DNA from: Mucilaginibacter sp. L3T2-6
GTDB lineage: Bacteria; Bacteroidota; Bacteroidia; Sphingobacteriales; Sphingobacteriaceae
DNA length: 64,000 nucleotides
Reading direction: 5' to 3'
Assembly (NCBI RefSeq): GCF_030519355.1
Contig: NZ_JAUMKC010000007.1
Coordinates: forward strand, 169,346-233,345
Part shown: in pieces, positions 60,037 to 64,000 of the stretch
How the letters are laid out: each line of letters starts with the position of its first letter
Position numbering within the stretch: the first letter of the stretch is position 1
Program-made: the position numbers and the translations under genes
Notes under the pieces: generated by a model
Database searches by the model: none
Told to the model about the DNA's origin: nothing
The model's input: the letters and a program-made list of their open reading frames with translations, nothing else

Positions 60037-60081
60037 GTAAGTACAAACTTACTAATAAGATTTAAATATGCAAATATTTGC
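60037..60081 (-). promoter_or_regulatory. arsR promoter with overlapping operator
   Basis: On the minus strand TTTG (plus 60071-60074), exactly 19 bases, TAAGTTTG (plus 60044-60051): a perfect consensus promoter. A palindrome GTAAG-N6-CTTAC (60037-60052) covers the -7 box and another, GCAAATATTTGC (60070-60081), covers the -33 box. Both are candidate ArsR-binding sites. Confidence 0.75.
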
Positions 60082-60215
60082 AAAACTTAGGTTTGACTAT
60101 AACATCGGATTGATAAAAACGAGAAGGGGATAAATATTCCGGAGCCCGGCAAACAGACCGGATACGAACAGGCCTATGCCCGGTTTCGTTACAAAAAGAA
60201 TTTGATGAATTGATT

Positions 60216-60223
60216 TAAATTTG
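60216..60223 (+). promoter_or_regulatory. -7 promoter box of the AraC-FtsX fusion gene
   Basis: TAAATTTG, a full match, 52 bases before the GTG at 60275. The -33 position is not convincing; a TTTG at 60201-60204 is too close. Confidence 0.4.
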
Positions 60224-60274
60224 TGATAAACAATCAATTGAAATTAGGAACGGCGATTGCTGTGACTGATCATC

Positions 60275-63200
60275 GTGACGACATATACATTCCATATCAG
60301 CTTTTTTGACCTTGCTTCGCTGGGAGCAATATTTATTGGATTAACCTTTGCGTTACAGTTGTGGTTCGTAAAAGGTAGGGCACGTGCCGCTAACCGTTAT
60401 CTGAGCGCGGTACTGGCAGTGATGATTTTGTGGATGATTAGAATACTGGCGATAGATATACGGCTGGGAATTTATCAGCCCGGCTGGGATCGTCTGCCGA
60501 TGCAATTCTTACTGGCTCTTGGCCCGCTGATCTATTTTTACGTACTTAAGAAAACAAATCCTGAATATAAGCTAAGTTGGAAGGATCTGCTGCATTTCAC
60601 CCCGCTTTTGCTCGAACAGGGTGCACTGGCAATCGAAATAGCGGAAAGTGTGAGAACGGGGGCAGCAACATACGCTACGTCTGCATTCCAGTGGCTACAT
60701 CCATTATTGCAGCTGCTGATATTTATTTCAATCACAACCTACCTGTATTACTCACACCAGCTTATTCAAAATTTTTACCGGCTTAAAGCGCCGGTCTTCA
60801 TGGACCGGTCGCTTCTCGAATTCCGGTGGCTGGACCGCTTATTGGGGGCAACAGGGCTATTGTGGCTGTTTTGGATATCTTATACAACCGTTGATTATTT
60901 TGTTTATCATGGGCAGTTAGGGCTAACCTTTTACTATCCGGTTTATGTATCTTTCGCGGTTATAATTATTTGGACGGCAGCGGCAGCATTCCTGAGGCCG
61001 CAACAGGTACCACCAGATCCATCCATTGTTCCGGCAAAGACAGCGCCCCCGTTTGAGCTAAAGGAAAAAGCGGCCTGGTTAAAAAGGACGATAGAAGCCG
61101 GGAATTACTATCAGGACTCCGATCTGAGCCTGGGGTCATTAGCCACTAAGCTTGATCTGACGCCTCATGAATTATCACGGATCATTAATAGTGCCCTTAA
61201 AAAAAGCTTCAGCGATTTCATTAACGAATACCGGGTTCAGCACGTGATTTACATGATGCAGGATCCGGCTTACGATCATATTACACTGCTGGGCATTGCT
61301 TATGCAGCCGGATTTAATTCCAAAGCTACCTTCAACCGCAGTTTCAGGGAAGTGACCGGCGCCACCCCTTTGGCATACAAACGGCAGATGGCAAAAGATG
61401 TCTCATATTATAACTTGAGGCGCACGCCCCGGACCGCAAGGCTAATTTCGGCTCATGATACCCCAACAAGGTGGCCTGAAAAGAAATTAAGCCGTAATTA
61501 TATGTTAAAAAACTATTTAAAAATATCTTTCCGCTACTTAATGCGGCATAAGGAGTACACGCTCATCAATATTCTTGGCCTGGCGGTAAGCGTTACCTGC
61601 TGCCTCCTGATTATGTTATTTGTGCGAAGCGAGCTAAGCTATGATGCTTTTCACCCCAAAGCCCCCAGGATATACCGTGTTTGGCAGCGCGAAAAGGCCG
61701 ACAATATCACCTCCGATAACGTTTTTACGCCGCTGGCAATGGCGTCGGCTATTAAAAGTACCTTTCCCGAAACCGAGGCGGCGTCGCATGTGCTGGCGTT
61801 TTCTCCCATTGTAAAAACCGGGGCGAATTCTTTTAAGGAAACCATGGACCTGGTTGACCCGGATTTTTTCAAAATGTTTAACTTTAAGGTGATAGCAGGG
61901 AATGCAAGCAGTCCGCTTTCTCTCGATAATAATATTGTGCTTACAGCAGCTACTGCAAAAAAATATTTTGGCGACGCCAACCCTATCGGGAAAAACGTTG
62001 AATTACAAATCCAGGATGATAAAGTGCTGTTTACCGTGAGTGCAGTTGTTGACGATGCGCCCGAAACATCAAGTATCAGGTTTAATGCGCTATTGCCTTT
62101 TAGTGCGGCAAAACACATCTATCCGCAAGGGGCTTTCAAAAACTGGTTTGCCGTTTTTACGGAATCATATATACTGGTGAAGCCAGGAGTGAATGCATTG
62201 GCACTGGAGAGCAAGTTTCCGCAAATGATGAAGCAGCAGTTGGGCGAAGACTACGGCAAGGAAGAATTTACTGTACATCTGCAACCTATTAAAGATATCC
62301 ATTTAAATACCAGCCTGCCTCCGGGTAACCAGCCCACCAGCGATCCTAAGTATTCGTACATCTTAGGCTCAATTGGCTTATTGATATTAATTGTGGCCTG
62401 CATAAACTTCGTTACGCTATCCATTGGGCAATCCACCAAACGGGCTATGGAAGTGGGTGTACGCAAAGCGCTTGGCGCAGCACGTAAACAGCTTATCATT
62501 CAATTTTGGGGCGAGGCATTCCTGGTGGTTTTGATATCGGTGACCATAGGTGTTGTGTTGGCCCTGGTAACGGTTCAGCCGTTTAACGATATCGTAAACC
62601 GGCAGCTATCCCTGCATCCCGATTTGTTTTTTGCACTGTTCTGTCTGTTGGTAATCGCCCTGATTGCAATCATATCCGGAATTTATCCGGCGCTGATATT
62701 ATCGGGCTTTAACCCGGTTGAGGTACTAAAAGGAAAATTAAACCTTAAAGCAGGCAGCAACTGGCTGCGCCAGGGCCTGGTTATAGGGCAGTTTGTAGCC
62801 TCCATTGTTATGATTATTGGCACTGTGGTAATAGGGCGCCAGATGGATTACATGCAGCAAAAGGATCTCGGCTATAAAAAAGAACAGGTTGTTGTAGTGG
62901 AAACAAATAAAAACATGACGTTGGGTCAACCGGTTGCAGCCACATTCCGCGCTGAGCTGAATAAATATTCAAAGGTGATAAACTCCAGCATATCATTATA
63001 CAGCATGGCCGAAATACCATGGATACACCTGGATTATAAAGACGACCATGGGCAGGTGCGCGACTTTTTATACAACTCCGTTGATGCGAATTTTGTACCT
63101 ACCATGGGAATAAAAATGGTAAGCGGCCGAAATTTTGCGGAAAACAATGCGATGGATGTTGCCGGTACAGCCCTGGTGAACGAAACTTTTATAAAAGCCT

Positions 63201-63916
63201 TTAATATTACGGATCCTATCGGCAAAAAACTGCCCGGGCCATTCCCGCAAATAATTATCGGGGTGATGAAGGATTTTAATTACGAATCGCTGCATGCCAA
63301 AATACAGCCGCTGATATTATCGGGCGAAGCGAAGGCGCTGATGAAATATGTCAACGATGTAAATGTGAATGCCCCGCCTCAGCCGCGCATTTCTGTACGG
63401 TTAGGCGCAGGCAGTTTGTCATCAAACATCGGCATTCTTAAAAAAGCATGGGCTGTTGCTGCCCCAGGCCAGGATTTGGATTATAGTTTTTTAGACGATA
63501 CTATAGCTGCACAATATCGCCAGGAACAACGTTCAAGCCAGGTAGTACGTATCGCTTCGGGCTTATCTATTTTTATAGCATGCATAGGTTTGTTCGGCCT
63601 GGCTACCATCACCGTAGCGCGGCGCGTTAAAGAAATTGGTGTGCGTAAAGTACTGGGCGCACGTGTGGGCAGCATAGTGCAGCTGCTATCCGTTGATTTT
63701 GTAAAGCTGGTGCTGATTGCAGCCGTAATAGCCAGCCCGATTGCATGGTGGGCTATGAATAACTGGCTGCAGGATTTTGATTACCGCATTGACGTTAGCT
63801 GGTGGATATTTGTTTTAGCCGGAGGCGCCGCCATATTGATAGCTCTGGTTACAGTGAGCTATCATTCTATTAAAGCAGCACTTGTTAACCCTGTGAAGAG
63901 CCTGCGCTCGGAATGA
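60275..63916 (+). CDS. Membrane-bound AraC-type regulator fused to FtsX permease
   Basis: One uninterrupted frame of 1213 aa. Residues 1-245 have about seven membrane segments; 267-373 are a complete AraC double helix-turn-helix (LSLGSLATKLDLTPHELSRI ... YAAGFNSKATFNRSFREVTG); 374-409 are a polar linker. From M410 (MLKNYLKISFRYLMRHKEY) the protein is a typical two-unit MacB_PCD/FtsX permease with AMEVGVRKALGA and VKEIGVRKVLGA motifs. It starts at GTG 60275. M410 corresponds to an ATG at 61502 that matches the usual start of stand-alone permeases (804 aa), so a second, shorter product is possible. Both halves would keep the HTH and the permease N-terminus in the cytoplasm, so the topology is consistent. 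No ATPase gene is adjacent. Confidence 0.88.
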   Translation: MTTYTFHISFFDLASLGAIFIGLTFALQLWFVKGRARAANRYLSAVLAVMILWMIRILAIDIRLGIYQPGWDRLPMQFLLALGPLIYFYVLKKTNPEYKLSWKDLLHFTPLLLEQGALAIEIAESVRTGAATYATSAFQWLHPLLQLLIFISITTYLYYSHQLIQNFYRLKAPVFMDRSLLEFRWLDRLLGATGLLWLFWISYTTVDYFVYHGQLGLTFYYPVYVSFAVIIIWTAAAAFLRPQQVPPDPSIVPAKTAPPFELKEKAAWLKRTIEAGNYYQDSDLSLGSLATKLDLTPHELSRIINSALKKSFSDFINEYRVQHVIYMMQDPAYDHITLLGIAYAAGFNSKATFNRSFREVTGATPLAYKRQMAKDVSYYNLRRTPRTARLISAHDTPTRWPEKKLSRNYMLKNYLKISFRYLMRHKEYTLINILGLAVSVTCCLLIMLFVRSELSYDAFHPKAPRIYRVWQREKADNITSDNVFTPLAMASAIKSTFPETEAASHVLAFSPIVKTGANSFKETMDLVDPDFFKMFNFKVIAGNASSPLSLDNNIVLTAATAKKYFGDANPIGKNVELQIQDDKVLFTVSAVVDDAPETSSIRFNALLPFSAAKHIYPQGAFKNWFAVFTESYILVKPGVNALALESKFPQMMKQQLGEDYGKEEFTVHLQPIKDIHLNTSLPPGNQPTSDPKYSYILGSIGLLILIVACINFVTLSIGQSTKRAMEVGVRKALGAARKQLIIQFWGEAFLVVLISVTIGVVLALVTVQPFNDIVNRQLSLHPDLFFALFCLLVIALIAIISGIYPALILSGFNPVEVLKGKLNLKAGSNWLRQGLVIGQFVASIVMIIGTVVIGRQMDYMQQKDLGYKKEQVVVVETNKNMTLGQPVAATFRAELNKYSKVINSSISLYSMAEIPWIHLDYKDDHGQVRDFLYNSVDANFVPTMGIKMVSGRNFAENNAMDVAGTALVNETFIKAFNITDPIGKKLPGPFPQIIIGVMKDFNYESLHAKIQPLILSGEAKALMKYVNDVNVNAPPQPRISVRLGAGSLSSNIGILKKAWAVAAPGQDLDYSFLDDTIAAQYRQEQRSSQVVRIASGLSIFIACIGLFGLATITVARRVKEIGVRKVLGARVGSIVQLLSVDFVKLVLIAAVIASPIAWWAMNNWLQDFDYRIDVSWWIFVLAGGAAILIALVTVSYHSIKAALVNPVKSLRSE

Positions 63917-63924
63917 GCGTTTGA

Positions 63925-64000
63925 ATCGAGTAGAGGGCGAAACTTTTATTCGTTTCACCGCTCTCTCACACCACCGTACGTACGGTTCCGTATACGGCGG
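63925..64000 (-). mobile_element. 3' end of a group II intron (domains V and VI)
   Basis: Read on the minus strand. Domain V lies at about 63971-64000: CCGCCGTA (plus 63993-64000) pairs with TACGGTGG (plus 63971-63978), with an upper stem TACG/CGTA closed by the loop GAAC and the typical two-base bulge CG. Domain VI (about 63930-63965) is a stem GAGAG...GAAAC / GTTTC...CTCT, and the intron ends in ...CTACTCGAT at about 63925. The rest of the intron, with any reverse transcriptase, lies beyond the window. It sits about 8 bases after the stop of the AraC-FtsX gene, in the opposite direction. Confidence 0.85.

Noticed and set aside
1..64000. tRNA, rRNA, CRISPR arrays, phage or defence systems
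   Set aside because: Read for on both strands; none recognised. A tRNA scan was not possible, so a missed tRNA cannot be fully excluded.

Overview
The window looks like a chromosomal segment of a Bacteroidota bacterium, most probably a member of the Sphingobacteriaceae close to Mucilaginibacter or Pedobacter. I base this on the gene order rplM-rpsI-rpsB-tsf, on promoters of the Bacteroidota form TTTG-N19-TAnnTTTG, on genes mostly without Shine-Dalgarno sequences, on many secreted glycosidases (GH127/146, GH20, GH92), on LytS/LytTR and AraC regulators, and on large FtsX-type permeases without ATPase partners. The genus is inferred from overall character, not from a database match.

Layout, left to right. 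0-8.5 kb: a LytS/LytR two-component pair converging on an FtsX-like permease, an unusual membrane protein with two acyl-carrier-protein-like halves, and a short form of carB that lacks the allosteric domain. 8.7-15 kb: a secreted beta-L-arabinofuranosidase-family enzyme, a GH25 lysozyme-like protein, an unknown protein, an acyltransferase and thiL. 15-22 kb: a DEAD-box RNA helicase, a TonB-dependent receptor, a GH20 hexosaminidase and a flavin reductase. 22.6-32.1 kb (all minus strand): an APS kinase, then a tightly packed operon of nine genes. In transcription order these are a glycosyltransferase-like protein, an SpsF-type cytidylyltransferase, transketolase N- and C-halves, a class III aminotransferase, an SDR, a KdsC-NeuB fusion, a sterol-desaturase-like hydroxylase and an SMR transporter. 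It reads as a pathway for a nonulosonic-acid-like surface sugar of unknown structure, and is the strongest candidate for an undescribed system here.

32.3-42 kb: an APC transporter, a GH92 alpha-mannosidase, an AraC regulator, an SRPBCC protein, a zinc alcohol dehydrogenase, the selenium pair selD-mnmH and a secreted metallophosphoesterase. 42.2-53.7 kb: a FadR-type regulator followed by a co-directional set of planctomycete-type PSCyt/PSD1, DUF1501, beta-propeller and DUF2231-cytochrome proteins, two unknown proteins and a GMC oxidoreductase; this looks like a periplasmic oxidative system for a sugar or sugar acid. 53.7-56.5 kb: the ribosomal protein/EF-Ts operon with a textbook promoter, an unusually strong Shine-Dalgarno before rpsB, two alternative hairpins between rpsB and tsf, and an intrinsic terminator. 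56.7-60 kb: a nuclease lipoprotein, an orphan receiver protein and an arsR-SRPBCC-membrane protein operon with an operator placed on its promoter. 60.2-63.9 kb: one open frame joining a membrane-bound AraC-type regulator to an FtsX permease. The last ~75 bases are the 3' end (domains V and VI) of a group II intron on the minus strand.

No tRNA, rRNA, CRISPR array, phage or insertion sequence was recognised. The window ends inside the intron.
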